DNA of 51,735 bases, taken from positions 1 through 51,735 of the forward strand of contig VGZX01000008.1 in the NCBI GenBank assembly GCA_016872415.1, given 5' to 3'. This document shows, in pieces, positions 16,918-25,107 of the stretch. Numbering within the stretch: the stretch's first letter is position 1; each line of letters opens with the position of its first letter. The notes under the pieces were generated by a model. It was not told the DNA's origin and searched no databases. It saw nothing but the letters and a program-made list of their open reading frames with translations. A program made the translations under genes and the position numbers. The DNA comes from SAR202 cluster bacterium. Its GTDB lineage: Bacteria > Chloroflexota > Dehalococcoidia > Lucifugimonadales > Australimonadaceae.

Positions 16918-17502
16918 ATGGCGACGGCGAATAACGGTGAGCTCTATCTGCGGGCGCTGCGAGCGACACGCAAGTTCGTCGCCAACATCAAGCCGGATCA
17001 ATGGCGCCATGACACGCCGTGCACCGATTGGGACTTGCGAACGGTGCTCAATCACTTGGTCAACGAGAACCGGTGGGCGGCGGAACTCTTCGGCGGCAAC
17101 ACCATCGCCAACGTCGGCCACTGGTTCGACGGCGACCTGCTTGGAGACGATCCGCTGAAGGCCTATGACGATTCGGTGGCCGCGGCCGCGGGGCAGGTGG
17201 GCAAGCCCGGTGCGATGATCATGCTCTGCGACCTATCACGCGGGCCGACACCGGGTCATGCCTACGCCGGCGAGCTGTTCCTCGACGCGCTCATCCACGG
17301 GTGGGACATCGCGAAGGGCAGCCGTCAAGACGCGACACTCGACCCGGCTCTCGTGCGGGTGCTCTACGATATGGTCGTGCCGCAGGTCGCGGAGCTGCGG
17401 GCAAGCGGCATGTTCGGTGGTGACGTGCCCGTCGCGGTGAACGCCGACACGCAGACGAAGCTGCTGGCCCTGCTGGGGCGGCGGGCGAGCTGGCCTCGCT
17501 AG
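16918..17502 (+). CDS. DinB-like TIGR03086-family metal-binding protein
   Basis: A 194-residue protein of the mycothiol-dependent maleylpyruvate isomerase N-domain/DinB fold. The signature is TPCTDWDLRTVLNHLVNEN near residues 38-56, with the metal histidine in NHLV and a second in LDALIHGWDIAKG. Members bind a divalent metal through three histidines; most have no known substrate. The ATG at 16918 is preceded by GGAGGA. The gene stands alone between divergent radC and the convergent ribosomal operon. Confidence 0.85.
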   Translation: MATANNGELYLRALRATRKFVANIKPDQWRHDTPCTDWDLRTVLNHLVNENRWAAELFGGNTIANVGHWFDGDLLGDDPLKAYDDSVAAAAGQVGKPGAMIMLCDLSRGPTPGHAYAGELFLDALIHGWDIAKGSRQDATLDPALVRVLYDMVVPQVAELRASGMFGGDVPVAVNADTQTKLLALLGRRASWPR

Positions 17503-17564
17503 CGCGGGCCACCGCCTCGGTGCTTCCCGAAGGCCTGGCTGGCGCGCTCGTCACGACAACGGCA

Positions 17565-17591
17565 AGGGGCCCCGATCGACTCGGGGCCCCT
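17565..17591 (-). terminator. Hairpin at the end of the ribosomal protein operon
   Basis: An 11-bp perfect GC-rich stem (17565-17575 with 17581-17591), 5-base loop, 23 bases after the rplL stop. The T-run on the minus strand is weak (TTGCCGTTG). Its position at the end of a long operon supports a terminator role. Confidence 0.7.
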
Positions 17592-17614
17592 CGGCATGAA
17601 CGGCGGAAATGGGA

Positions 17615-18004
17615 CTACTTCAACTCGGCCGTGGCGCCGGCTTCCTTCAGCTTCGCCACGATGGCCTTGGCCTCGTCCTTGTTCACGTTCTCCTTCACGG
17701 GCTTCGGAGCGGACTCGACCAGTTCCTTCGCCTCGCGCAGGCCCAGGCTGGTGACCTCGCGGACCGCCTTGATCACGTTGATCTTGTTGGCGCCCGCCTC
17801 CTTCAGCACCACCGTGAACTCCGTCTGCTCCTCCACGGGAGCGGCGGCGCCACCGCCACCGCCGGCAGCGGGAGCGGCGGCCACCGCCACCGGCGCGGCC
17901 GCGCTCACGCCAAACTCTTGCTCCAAGGCCTTCACGAGTTCGGAAAGCTCGAGCACCGTCATGCCCTTGATCGCCGTCAGCATCTCATCCTTGGTCATCG
18001 CCAT
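17615..18004 (-). CDS. rplL: 50S ribosomal protein L7/L12
   Basis: L7/L12 forms the flexible stalk of the large subunit that recruits elongation factors. The 129-residue protein shows the N-terminal dimerisation helices, an alanine/glycine-rich hinge (about residues 38-58) and the C-terminal factor-binding domain with [20 protein letters not shown]. It is the last gene of the operon, 65 bases after rplJ, and is followed by a hairpin. The second methionine (M3) is an equally good start. Confidence 0.97.
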   Translation of the reverse strand: MAMTKDEMLTAIKGMTVLELSELVKALEQEFGVSAAAPVAVAAAPAAGGGGGAAAPVEEQTEFTVVLKEAGANKINVIKAVREVTSLGLREAKELVESAPKPVKENVNKDEAKAIVAKLKEAGATAELK

Positions 18005-18069
18005 TGCGGTCTACTCCTTCCAGGTGCGTGTGTTTTCGACATTTCATGCGGACCGTGCGGACAAAGGAA

Positions 18070-18597
18070 CTAGCCGGCCTGCTGCAACTGCTCGGCCCGC
18101 CGCTGCAGCACGATCGCCAACCCGCCGATGGTGGCGTTCAGCACGCTCACCAGGCGGGAGTGCGGCGCCTTCATCTGGCCGAACAAACGCGACAACAGCA
18201 CGTCCCTCGGCGGTAACGCGGCAATGGCCGTCAGCTGCTCGGGGCTCACGAAGCGCCCGTCCATCACCGCCCCGCGGACCTTGATGTTCGACCGCGTCTG
18301 CTTGACGTAGTCGTCCATGAACTTGGCGGCGATCGTGGGATCGTCGTAGCCGAAAATCAACCCGCTGTTCGTGACAAGTATCTTCGAGAAGTCCGCCACG
18401 CCCACCCGCTCGGCGGCAATCGCCGCTAGGCGGTTCTTCACCACGCGGTATTCCAGCTTCTGCTCGCGCAACCGACGCCGAATCTCGGTCATCTCGGTCC
18501 CCAGCAGGCCGCTGAAGTCCGTGCTGATCGCGATCTTCATGCGCTTCATGCGGTCGGCGAGCATCTCGATCTGTTCAGCCTTCTCCGGTGTGGGCAA
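18070..18597 (-). CDS. rplJ: 50S ribosomal protein L10
   Basis: L10 anchors the L7/L12 stalk to 23S rRNA. The 175-residue protein has the typical start (MPTPEKAEQIEMLADRM), the core VVKNRLAAIA, and a C-terminal helix (VLQRRAEQLQQAG) that binds L7/L12 dimers. The rplJ mRNA has a 260-base leader with the L10-binding fold, described separately, so its expression is probably controlled by the L10-L12 complex. Confidence 0.97.
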   Translation of the reverse strand: MPTPEKAEQIEMLADRMKRMKIAISTDFSGLLGTEMTEIRRRLREQKLEYRVVKNRLAAIAAERVGVADFSKILVTNSGLIFGYDDPTIAAKFMDDYVKQTRSNIKVRGAVMDGRFVSPEQLTAIAALPPRDVLLSRLFGQMKAPHSRLVSVLNATIGGLAIVLQRRAEQLQQAG

Positions 18598-18640
18598 CCC
18601 GCACCTCCTTTCGCTTCAAGAATGGTCGAACACCCAGCCA

Positions 18641-18669
18641 ACAACAAAAGTCCCGTCCGAAGACGAGAC
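18641..18669 (-). terminator. Attenuator hairpin in the rplJL leader
   Basis: On the minus strand, GTCTCGTC and GACGGGAC (18669-18662 and 18657-18650) pair over eight bases with one G-U, closed by a UUCG tetraloop. TTTTGTTGTT follows immediately. This is a complete intrinsic terminator located inside the leader, 44 bases before rplJ. It would make premature termination the controlled step. Confidence 0.75.
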
Positions 18670-18689
18670 ATGAACAAGCACACGTCAAA

Positions 18690-18800
18690 TCGCGTGAGCG
18701 TCGCTCGATGTACCTCGGCGGGCCGAAGGCTCTCGCTCAACGGAGAGACTTCACTTAGTCCTGCTCGGCAGGAACCTGCTATCTTCGGTGCAAAGGGGCC
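18690..18800 (-). promoter_or_regulatory. Ribosomal protein L10 leader (rplJ-rplL autoregulatory element)
   Basis: The minus strand carries the conserved pieces of the L10 leader in order: CCGAAGATAGCAGG, a pairing TGCCGAGCAGGAC, then TCTCTCCG with CGAGAG, and finally CCCGCCGAGG. These match the L10(L12)4 binding fold known from many bacteria. Binding is expected to shift the balance towards the attenuator that follows 20-50 bases downstream. The position between rplA and rplJ is the usual one. Confidence 0.8.
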
Positions 18801-18858
18801 TATGCGGTTGTGGGGCCACGCATCAGTTTGCGACACGCGGCCGTGCTCGTCAATGGCG

Positions 18859-19575
18859 CTACTCCGACCGCAATGCCATGGTGCCCGGAACGTCCATCGG
18901 CACGCCGGGGCCCATGCTCGACGTGAGCGTGGCGCTCTTCACGAACTGCGCCTTGATCGCGGCGGGCTTGAGCCTGTTGACGGTATCGACGACGGCCGTC
19001 AGGTTGTCCACGAGCTGCTGCTCGCTGAACGACGCCTTGCCGATGGCCGCGTGAATGATCGCCGTCTTGTCCATCCGCAGCTCGACGCGGCCCTTCTTGC
19101 CCTCGCGCACGGCATTGCCGACGTCTTGCGGCTGCACCACCGTGCCCGTGCGTGGGTTCGGCATCAGGCCCTTGCGACCGAGAATGCGGCCGAGCTTGCC
19201 GATCTTGCCCATCAGGTCCGGCGTGGCGATGGCGACGTCGAAGTCGGTGAAGCCGCCCTCGACGCGCTCGATCAGATCGTCGGCGCCGATCACGTCGGCA
19301 CCGGCCTCCTGCGCCGCGCGCGCCGCCTCGCCCTGGGCGAACACGGCGATGCGGACCGGCTTGCCGAGGCCGTAAGGCAGCACCGCGACGCCGCGCAGGT
19401 TCTGATCGGCGTGGCGGGGGTCGGCCGTAGTCCGCAGGTGGAGTTCGACGGTCTCGTCGAACTCGCTCGTCGCGGCCTTCTTCACGATGCTCACCGCATC
19501 GGCGGGCTGGTAACGCTGCTCGCGGTCGACCAGCGCGGACGCCGTGTCGAACCGCTTACCGTGCTTGCTTGCCAT
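18859..19575 (-). CDS. rplA: 50S ribosomal protein L1
   Basis: L1 binds 23S rRNA at the mobile L1 stalk and helps release the E-site tRNA. The 238-residue protein has the two-domain L1 pattern, starting with GKRFDTASALVDR and including LPYGLGKPVRIAVFA and MPNPRTGTVVQPQDVG. It lies five bases after rplK, so the two are co-translated. In many bacteria L1 represses its own rplK-rplA mRNA; I did not identify a clear L1 site here. Confidence 0.97.
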   Translation of the reverse strand: MASKHGKRFDTASALVDREQRYQPADAVSIVKKAATSEFDETVELHLRTTADPRHADQNLRGVAVLPYGLGKPVRIAVFAQGEAARAAQEAGADVIGADDLIERVEGGFTDFDVAIATPDLMGKIGKLGRILGRKGLMPNPRTGTVVQPQDVGNAVREGKKGRVELRMDKTAIIHAAIGKASFSEQQLVDNLTAVVDTVNRLKPAAIKAQFVKSATLTSSMGPGVPMDVPGTMALRSE

Positions 19576-19580
19576 GGCGA

Positions 19581-20009
19581 CTAGCCCTCCACGACTTCCA
19601 CGCCCATGCTGCGGGCCGTGCCTTCGATGATGCGGACGGCGGCGTCAATGCTTGCCGCGTTCAAGTCTTTTTGCTTCGTCGTCGCGATCGTCCGGATCGC
19701 GGACCGCTTGATGCTGCCGGCCTTGTCGTGCAGGGGCTTCGCGCTGCCCTTCTCCAGGCTGGCCGCCTTGCGGATCATGTCGGCGGCGGGAGGGGTCTTC
19801 GTGACGAACGTGAACGAGTTGTCCTGGTACACCGTGATCTCGGCCGGGATGATCGACCCCGCCAACGAGGCGGTGCGGGAGTTGTACTCCTTCACGAAGG
19901 CCATGATGTTGATGCCGTGCTGACCCAATGCGGGGCCGACTGGCGGCGCGGGAGTCGCCGACCCGGCTGGCAACTGGAGCTTCACGACGGCACGGACCTG
20001 CTTCGCCAC
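19581..20009 (-). CDS. rplK: 50S ribosomal protein L11
   Basis: L11 forms the GTPase-associated centre base with 23S rRNA. The 142-residue protein has the N-terminal [20 protein letters not shown] segment, [10 protein letters not shown], and the C-terminal rRNA-binding domain ending in [11 protein letters not shown]. Its length and sequence are typical. It follows nusG in the conserved order. Confidence 0.97.
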   Translation of the reverse strand: MAKQVRAVVKLQLPAGSATPAPPVGPALGQHGINIMAFVKEYNSRTASLAGSIIPAEITVYQDNSFTFVTKTPPAADMIRKAASLEKGSAKPLHDKAGSIKRSAIRTIATTKQKDLNAASIDAAVRIIEGTARSMGVEVVEG

Positions 20010-20051
20010 GATTGTTCCCTTCTACTTCACAGCCGGACGGGGCCGGGAAGC

Positions 20052-20633
20052 CTAAACCTTTTCCACTTGCAAGAAGTCCAATTCGACTGGCGTCTCGCGT
20101 CCGAAAAACGACACCAGCACCCGCACCTTGCCCTTGTCCTGGTCGACCGCGTCGACGGCGCCCATGAAGTCCGCGAACGGACCGCTGGTGATGCGCACCA
20201 TCTGCCCCACGGTCAGCCCCACGCGAACGCGCGGCGTGGGCGCCTCCATCCGGTTGAGTATCTGGCGCACCTCGCGCGGCTCCAGCGGCACCGGCTTGGG
20301 CCTGCGCTCGCGCTCGTCCTCCGCCGACACGAAACCGGTGACGCCGGGCGTGTTCCGCACGACGTACCAGCTCTGATCGTCCATCTCCATGCGAACGAGG
20401 AGGTAACCCGGGAACACCTTGCGCTGGACGGTTTTGCGCTTCCCGTCCTTGATCTCGATCTCCTCCTCGGTCGGCACCACCACCTGGTAGATCTTGTCCT
20501 TCACGTCCAACGACGCGATACGCATCTCCAGGTTCTTCTTTACCCGGTCTTCCTGGCCGGCATACGTGTGAATGATGTACCACCGGCCCCGTTCCTCGGT
20601 GGCCGTCTGTTCCAGCATTACGCCCTCTTTCAT
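20052..20633 (-). CDS. nusG: Transcription termination/antitermination factor NusG
   Basis: NusG binds RNA polymerase and couples transcription with translation or Rho. The 193-residue protein has the NGN domain (WYIIHTYAGQEDRVKKNL, then FPGYLLVRMEM) and a C-terminal KOW domain (VGQMVRITSGPFADFMGAV). Its ATG overlaps the secE stop in ATGA, so the two are coupled. Confidence 0.97.
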   Translation of the reverse strand: MKEGVMLEQTATEERGRWYIIHTYAGQEDRVKKNLEMRIASLDVKDKIYQVVVPTEEEIEIKDGKRKTVQRKVFPGYLLVRMEMDDQSWYVVRNTPGVTGFVSAEDERERRPKPVPLEPREVRQILNRMEAPTPRVRVGLTVGQMVRITSGPFADFMGAVDAVDQDKGKVRVLVSFFGRETPVELDFLQVEKV

Positions 20634-20881
20634 TGGCGCAGCAATACGCGCTCGACGAGCTGGGTGAACCCAAGGTCCCAGAGCGCGAGGAACACGCCGA
20701 CGACACCGGCCACCGCCAGCACCAGCACCGTCAGGCGCGTCGCGTCCTGCCGGCTGGGCCAGGTGACCTTCCCCAGCTCGCTGACGATTTCACCGACGAA
20801 CTGGAACCGCCGCCGCGGGGGGCCACCGCCACCCTCGTCCATGACGGACCGCAAGGGGTTCCTGCCCTGTGCGGACGCCAT
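20630..20881 (-). CDS. secE: Preprotein translocase subunit SecE
   Basis: SecE clamps and stabilises SecY in the protein-export channel. The 83-residue protein has an N-terminal cytoplasmic stretch, the conserved amphipathic helix (RRFQFVGEIVSELGKVTWPS) and a single membrane segment (VLVLAVAGVVGVFLALW). It starts three bases after rpmG and overlaps nusG. SecG lies in a different unit at 24.9 kb. Confidence 0.95.
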   Translation of the reverse strand: MASAQGRNPLRSVMDEGGGGPPRRRFQFVGEIVSELGKVTWPSRQDATRLTVLVLAVAGVVGVFLALWDLGFTQLVERVLLRQ

Positions 20882-20884
20882 GAA

Positions 20885-21055
20885 TCAGCGGACCTCCCGG
20901 TGCAGCTTGTGCGACCGACACCGCGGGCAGAACTTGTTCAACTCTAACCGGCCACTGTCGTTCCGCCGGTTTTTTTCCGTGTGGTACGTGCGCTCTCGGC
21001 AGTCGGTGCACTGCAGATTGATGAGCACGCGCGCCTCACCGCGCTTCTTGGCCAC
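20885..21055 (-). CDS. rpmG: 50S ribosomal protein L33
   Basis: A 56-residue protein starting at a GTG (21055): MAKKRGEARVLINLQCTDC, continuing to a second CPRC and ending KLHREVR. It is the zinc-ribbon (four-cysteine, C+) form of L33. It lies between tuf and secE, the classical position, and is small enough to be missed by automatic calling. Its start is nine bases after the tuf stop. Confidence 0.95.
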   Translation of the reverse strand: MAKKRGEARVLINLQCTDCRERTYHTEKNRRNDSGRLELNKFCPRCRSHKLHREVR

Positions 21056-21064
21056 GGCTGCTCC

Positions 21065-22267
21065 TTACTTGTAAACCTTGGTGACCACGCCGGAGGCCAC
21101 CGTGCGGCCGCCCTCGCGAATGGCGAAGCGGAGGCCTTCCTCGATGGCGATCGGCGCGATCAGCTTGATGTGCATCGTGATGTTGTCGCCCGGCATCACC
21201 ATTTCGACGCCCTGCGGCAATGCGATCTCGCCCGTCACGTCACACGTGCGGATATAGAACTGCGGCTTGTAGCCCTGGAAGAACGGCGTGTGACGGCCGC
21301 CCTCCTCCTTGCTCAGCACGTACACCTCGGCGTCCGCCTCGGTGCGCGGCTGAATGGAACCGGGCTTCGCCAGCACCTGCCCGCGCTCGATCTGGTCGCG
21401 CTCGACGCCGCGGAGCAGCGCGCCAACCGCGTCGCCCGGCTGGCCCTCGTCCAGCAGCTTGTGGAACATCTCGATGCCCGTCACCACGGTCTTGCGGGCG
21501 ATGGCCTCGAAGCCGACGATTTCGATTTCGTCGCCCACCTTCACCACGCCGCGCTCGATGCGGCCGGTGACCACCGTGCCGCGGCCCTTGATGCTGAACA
21601 CGTCTTCCACCGGCATCAGGAAGGGCAGGTCGCGCGGGCGCTCCGGCAGCGGAATGTAGGTGTCCAACTGCTCGGTCAGCTTCATAATGCCCTGGTGCTC
21701 GGGGGCCTTCAGGTCTTGCGAGTTGGACTCCAGCACCTGCAGGGCGCTCAGGCGGATGATCGGGGTCTCGTTGCCCGGGAAGCCGTACTTGGTCAGCAGC
21801 TCGCGGACCTCCAACTCCACCAGGTCCAGCAGCTCGGGGTCATCCATCATGTCGACCTTATTCAGGGCGACGATGATCTTCGGCACGTTCACTTGGCGCG
21901 CGAGCAGGATGTGCTCGCGGGTCTGCGGCATGGGGCCGTCCGGAGCGCTCACGACCAAGATGGCGCCGTCCATCTGCGCGGCGCCGGTGATCATGTTCTT
22001 GATGTAGTCGGCGTGACCAGGGCAGTCCACGTGGGCGTAGTGGCGGTTCTCCGTCTCGTACTCGACGTGCGAGATGTTGATCGTCACGCCACGGGCTCGC
22101 TCTTCGGGCGCGCTGTCAATCTGATCGTAGGCGCGGAACTTCGCCTTGCCCTGCAACGCCAGCACCTTCGTGATGGCGGCGGTCAGCGACGTCTTGCCGT
22201 GGTCGACGTGGCCGATGGTGCCCACGTTCAGGTGTGGCTTCGTGCGCTCGAACTTCTGCTTCGCCAT
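21065..22267 (-). CDS. tuf: Elongation factor Tu
   Basis: EF-Tu delivers aminoacyl-tRNA to the ribosome with GTP. The 400-residue protein has the P-loop [10 protein letters not shown], the effector region [23 protein letters not shown] and the guanine-specificity motif NKVD. Domains 2 and 3 are complete, ending in VVTKVYK. GGAGGA precedes the ATG. Three tRNA genes lie upstream on the same strand, and their shared transcript probably continues into tuf. Confidence 0.98.
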   Translation of the reverse strand: MAKQKFERTKPHLNVGTIGHVDHGKTSLTAAITKVLALQGKAKFRAYDQIDSAPEERARGVTINISHVEYETENRHYAHVDCPGHADYIKNMITGAAQMDGAILVVSAPDGPMPQTREHILLARQVNVPKIIVALNKVDMMDDPELLDLVELEVRELLTKYGFPGNETPIIRLSALQVLESNSQDLKAPEHQGIMKLTEQLDTYIPLPERPRDLPFLMPVEDVFSIKGRGTVVTGRIERGVVKVGDEIEIVGFEAIARKTVVTGIEMFHKLLDEGQPGDAVGALLRGVERDQIERGQVLAKPGSIQPRTEADAEVYVLSKEEGGRHTPFFQGYKPQFYIRTCDVTGEIALPQGVEMVMPGDNITMHIKLIAPIAIEEGLRFAIREGGRTVASGVVTKVYK

Positions 22268-22351
22268 GGTCGCTTCGTCCTCCGGGTGACTTGACCCTGA
22301 TTTACTTCCTATCGGCTACCGTTCAACCAGACAATGCCATCCGCCAGAAAC

Positions 22352-22427
22352 TGGAGCCCACAATCGGACTTGAACCGATGACCTCGTTCTTACCAAGAAC
22401 GTGCTCTACCGACTGAGCTATGTGGGC
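22352..22427 (-). tRNA. tRNA-Thr (anticodon GGT)
   Basis: A 76-base cloverleaf. The acceptor GCCCACA/TGTGGGC, the D-arm TAGCTCAGTCGGTAGAGC and the anticodon arm CGTTC-TTGGTAA-GAACG (anticodon GGT) are present, with the T-arm motif GGTTCAAGTCC. The 3' CCA is encoded in the DNA. It lies 84 bases upstream of tuf. Confidence 0.95.
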
Positions 22428-22477
22428 TCGCTCGAGCGGTGGTTGATGGCTATCGCCTGAGCACTGCTGTATCGACG

Positions 22478-22565
22478 TGGTGGAGGGAGAGGGATTCGAA
22501 CCCCCGAAGCCCGTCAGGGCGTCAGATTTACAGTCTGATGGCTTTAGCCGCTCACCCATCCCTCC
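22478..22565 (-). tRNA. tRNA-Tyr (anticodon GTA)
   Basis: An 88-base class-II tRNA with a long variable arm (CGCCCTGACGGGC). The acceptor GGAGGGA/TCCCTCC and the anticodon loop CTGTAAA (anticodon GTA) are clear. The T-arm reads GGTTCGAATCC and the CCA is encoded. The long variable arm with GTA is the bacterial tRNA-Tyr form. Confidence 0.95.
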
Positions 22566-22638
22566 ACGAGATGCTGAAGAAGTCTAGCACAGTCATGCCC
22601 GGTAACATGCAACGAGGCCCGTCCCGCTCGCGGCATGA

Positions 22639-22710
22639 AGCCCGAGGAGGGATTCGAACCCACAACCTGCCGATTACAAATCGGCTGCGCTGCCGTTGCG
22701 CCACTCGGGC
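22639..22710 (-). tRNA. tRNA-Thr (anticodon TGT)
   Basis: A 72-base cloverleaf. The acceptor GCCCGAG/CTCGGGC, anticodon arm GCCGA-TTTGTAA-TCGGC (anticodon TGT) and T-arm GGTTCGAATCC are present. Unlike its two neighbours, CCA is not encoded (the DNA reads TCA after the discriminator), so it needs CCA addition. It is the first gene of the tRNA-tuf operon. Confidence 0.94.
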
Positions 22711-22738
22711 GGCAAGGCCCTAGATTTCCCCAACGCTA

Positions 22739-22766
22739 AAAGGGACGGCCTCATGGCCGTTCCTTT
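22739..22766. other. Hairpin at the 5' end of the tRNA-tuf transcript
   Basis: A 12-bp inverted repeat (22739-22750 with 22755-22766), 4-base loop. In plus-strand RNA it pairs fully with one G-U and is followed by a T-run on that strand. In minus-strand RNA it has one A-C mismatch and is followed by TTTTAGCG. It begins about two bases after the predicted start of the minus-strand tRNA operon. It may be a barrier to antisense transcription, an attenuator or a 5' stabilising hairpin. Confidence 0.5.
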
Positions 22767-22774
22767 GTCCCAAT

Positions 22775-22804
22775 ATTATATGAACCGCCCATGAGCAACG
22801 TCAA
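22775..22804 (-). promoter_or_regulatory. Near-consensus promoter of the tRNA-tuf-ribosomal operon
   Basis: On the minus strand TTGACG (22804-22799) and TATAAT (22780-22775) are separated by 18 bases. This predicts initiation near 22768, about 58 bases before tRNA-Thr(TGT). It is the best sigma-70-type promoter in the window, as expected for a highly expressed translation operon. Confidence 0.85.
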
Positions 22805-22917
22805 TGATATTCGTCGTTTCGACAGTCTCCTTCCCGTCGGAGCCGAGCACCGGCGTTGCGGCGTGGCCGGCCGCGCGCCTACACTGGGTCCAAGCCCGCC
22901 CGCCAGGTGTATTGCAA

Positions 22918-23118
22918 ATGCGGCCCGGTCTGCTCCTCGCCATGGTCTTCGTCGCCGTCATGGCCGCCTATTTCCTCGTCGCCCCGCTCATCGGCACCCC
23001 CGGCGCCTACCTCGTGCAAGTCGCGGTGGCCGTCGCCGTCCTCCTGCTCGCCTTCTGGTCGCGGCGCCGATCGGCGACCCGCGGCCGCCACGGCAACGAC
23101 CATCCCCGCGCTCCATGA
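22918..23118 (+). CDS. Small membrane protein, hypothetical
   Basis: A possible 66-residue protein starting at the ATG at 22918. It has two hydrophobic segments, LLLAMVFVAVMAAYFLVAPL and AYLVQVAVAVAVLLLAFW, and a basic C-terminal tail (RRRSATRGRHG). The ribosome-binding site is weak (CAGGTG). No family is recognised. The 660 bases between the tRNAs and gatB contain nothing else convincing on either strand. The hydrophobic pattern and positive cytoplasmic tail are the only support. Confidence 0.5.
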   Translation: MRPGLLLAMVFVAVMAAYFLVAPLIGTPGAYLVQVAVAVAVLLLAFWSRRRSATRGRHGNDHPRAP

Positions 23119-23356
23119 GGCTCGCCACGGCGCCCGCGCACCGGCCGGTCCGGCCACGACGCCGGGACTCGCGACCGCTCCCATACTCTCGCCGCGTTGA
23201 CACCGGGGCTCGGCATGTCCACACTGGCACCGGACTGGAGAGGTCCACCGGCCTCGGCGCCTGACAAGGGTCCCGAGGCCGGTGTTCGCCGGCGTGTCCG
23301 GACCGCCGACCACCACTGGATCGCGTCCATGGGCGTTTCGGGGTCGCGAGGCCATT

Positions 23357-23364
23357 GCTATACT
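23357..23364 (+). promoter_or_regulatory. Extended -10 promoter just before gatB
   Basis: TGCTATACT gives an extended -10 element (TG at 23356-23357, hexamer TATACT 23359-23364). Initiation would fall at about 23371, only three bases before the gatB ATG. The -35 region is weak, which an extended -10 can offset. No Shine-Dalgarno site is seen between them, consistent with a leaderless mRNA. Confidence 0.5.
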
Positions 23365-23373
23365 TGGCGAGTT

Positions 23374-24846
23374 ATGACGGAATACGAACCGGTCATCGGC
23401 CTCGAGGTCCACGCGCAAATTCGCACCCGCAGCAAGATGTTCTGCGGGTGCCCCGCCGACTACCACGACGCGCCGCCCAACTCGCACGTTTGCCCGGTGT
23501 GCCTCGCGCTGCCGGGCTCGCTCCCCGTCATCAACCGTGAGGCGGTGCGGGCCGTGATCATGACGGGGCTCGCCTTGCGCGCCACGATTGCCGAGCACAC
23601 GAAGTTCGACCGCAAGAACTATACCTACCCCGACCTCATGAAGGGCTACCAGATCTCGCAGTACGACCTGCCCATCTGCACGGGCGGGTATCTTGAGTTC
23701 GACCTCGACGGTCAGACGAAGCGCGTCGGCATCACGCGCGTCCACTTGGAGGAGGACGTCGCCAAGCTGTTCCACCGCATCGACCCGGCGACGGGCGAAC
23801 CCTACAGCCTGGTCGACGTCAACCGCTCCGGCGTGCCCCTCATGGAAATGGTCGGCGAGCCGGATATTCGCTCGGCCGAGGAGGCGCGCCAGTACCTGAT
23901 GAAGTACCGCGCCATCCTCCAGTTCCTCGGCGTGTCCGAGGGCAACATGGAGGAGGGCAACTTCCGCTGCGACGCGAACGTGAGCATCCGCCCCAAGGGC
24001 AGCAGGGAATACGGCACCAAGGTGGAGGTCAAGAACATGAACTCGTTCCGCGCCGTCTACCGCGCCCTCCAGTTCGAGTTGGAGCGCCAGGCCCGGCTGC
24101 TCGACGGGGGCAAGCGGGTCGCGCAGGAAACCCGTGGGTGGGTGGAGGAGCGTGGCGAAACTGTCTCGATGCGCTCGAAGGAACACGCGCACGACTACCG
24201 CTATTTCCCGGAGCCGGACCTGCCCCCGCTCCACATTAGCCGGGCGTGGGTGAGCGAGATCGCCGAGCGGACGCCGGAGCTGCCTGACGAGAAACGCGCC
24301 CGCTACGTCACGCATTATGGCCTGTCGGCCTATGACGCCGCGATGCTGACGCTCGCGCCCGCCACGGCGCGCTTCTTCGAGGGTGTGCTGGAGGCCGGCG
24401 GCGACGGCAGGGCGGCGGCCATCGCCAAGCCCGCCGCGAACTGGATCATCACCGAGTTCGGGCGCCTCCTGAACGACACGCGCACGCAGATCGAGGAAAG
24501 CAACGTGAAGCCCGCGCACCTCGCGGAGTTGATCGGCCTGATCGAGCAGAACGTCATTGGCACCGCGCAAGCGAAGACCGCGTTCGAGGAGATGTTCCGG
24601 AGCGGCAAGACCGCGAAGGCCGTCGTCGATGAGCTTGGCCTTCGCCAGATCACCGATAGCGGCGCGCTCGCCGACTCCGTGCGGCAAGCGATCGCCCAAT
24701 ATCCCCAAGCCGTCGATGACTTCCGCAAGGGCAAGGATGCCGCGTCGAAGTTCCTCGTGGGCCAGGTCATGAAACTGACGAAGGGCAAGGCGAACCCCAC
24801 CGTGGTCGCGCAGGTCGTCAAGGAACAGCTCGAAGCGCTGCGGTAG
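23374..24846 (+). CDS. gatB: Asp-tRNA(Asn)/Glu-tRNA(Gln) amidotransferase subunit B
   Basis: GatB binds misacylated Glu-tRNA(Gln) or Asp-tRNA(Asn) and activates it for amidation by GatA. The 490-residue protein starts [20 protein letters not shown] and contains [35 protein letters not shown] and the C-terminal YqeY-like tail domain ([18 protein letters not shown]). gatA and gatC are not in the window. The ATG at 23374 is the family start; the longer open frame upstream is unrelated sequence. The gene probably starts a unit with secG and the SAM hydrolase. Confidence 0.97.
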   Translation: MTEYEPVIGLEVHAQIRTRSKMFCGCPADYHDAPPNSHVCPVCLALPGSLPVINREAVRAVIMTGLALRATIAEHTKFDRKNYTYPDLMKGYQISQYDLPICTGGYLEFDLDGQTKRVGITRVHLEEDVAKLFHRIDPATGEPYSLVDVNRSGVPLMEMVGEPDIRSAEEARQYLMKYRAILQFLGVSEGNMEEGNFRCDANVSIRPKGSREYGTKVEVKNMNSFRAVYRALQFELERQARLLDGGKRVAQETRGWVEERGETVSMRSKEHAHDYRYFPEPDLPPLHISRAWVSEIAERTPELPDEKRARYVTHYGLSAYDAAMLTLAPATARFFEGVLEAGGDGRAAAIAKPAANWIITEFGRLLNDTRTQIEESNVKPAHLAELIGLIEQNVIGTAQAKTAFEEMFRSGKTAKAVVDELGLRQITDSGALADSVRQAIAQYPQAVDDFRKGKDAASKFLVGQVMKLTKGKANPTVVAQVVKEQLEALR

Positions 24847-24886
24847 ACGACCACGTCCACCGGCGCCCAACCGAAAGAGGAATGTA

Positions 24887-25102
24887 GTGGGAACCTATCT
24901 CGATATCGCGGTCATTCTCGTCGTCGCATTGCTCGTGGTCAGCATCCTATTGCAGGTGCGCGGCGTGGGCGGAGGCCTCTTCGGCGCCGCCACCACCACC
25001 TACCGCACGCGACGGGGCGTCGAGAAGACGCTCTTCCAGCTCACCATCGCCCTCACGGCCGTCTTCGTGGTGCTCGCCATCCTCAACATCACGCTCGTGT
25101 AG
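24887..25102 (+). CDS. secG: Preprotein translocase subunit SecG
   Basis: A 71-residue SecG with two membrane helices (IAVILVVALLVVSILLQV and LTIALTAVFVVLAILNITLV). The conserved cytoplasmic loop is GVGGGLFGAATTTYRTRRGVE. It stabilises SecYE and assists SecA cycling. The GTG start at 24887 is preceded by AGAGGA. It lies 40 bases after gatB and five before the next gene. Confidence 0.92.
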   Translation: MGTYLDIAVILVVALLVVSILLQVRGVGGGLFGAATTTYRTRRGVEKTLFQLTIALTAVFVVLAILNITLV

Positions 25103-25107
25103 CAGCC

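Noticed and set aside
22879..24870. A 663-codon open frame antisense to gatB
   Set aside because: Lies opposite a complete gatB and shows no recognisable motif; a GC-driven shadow.
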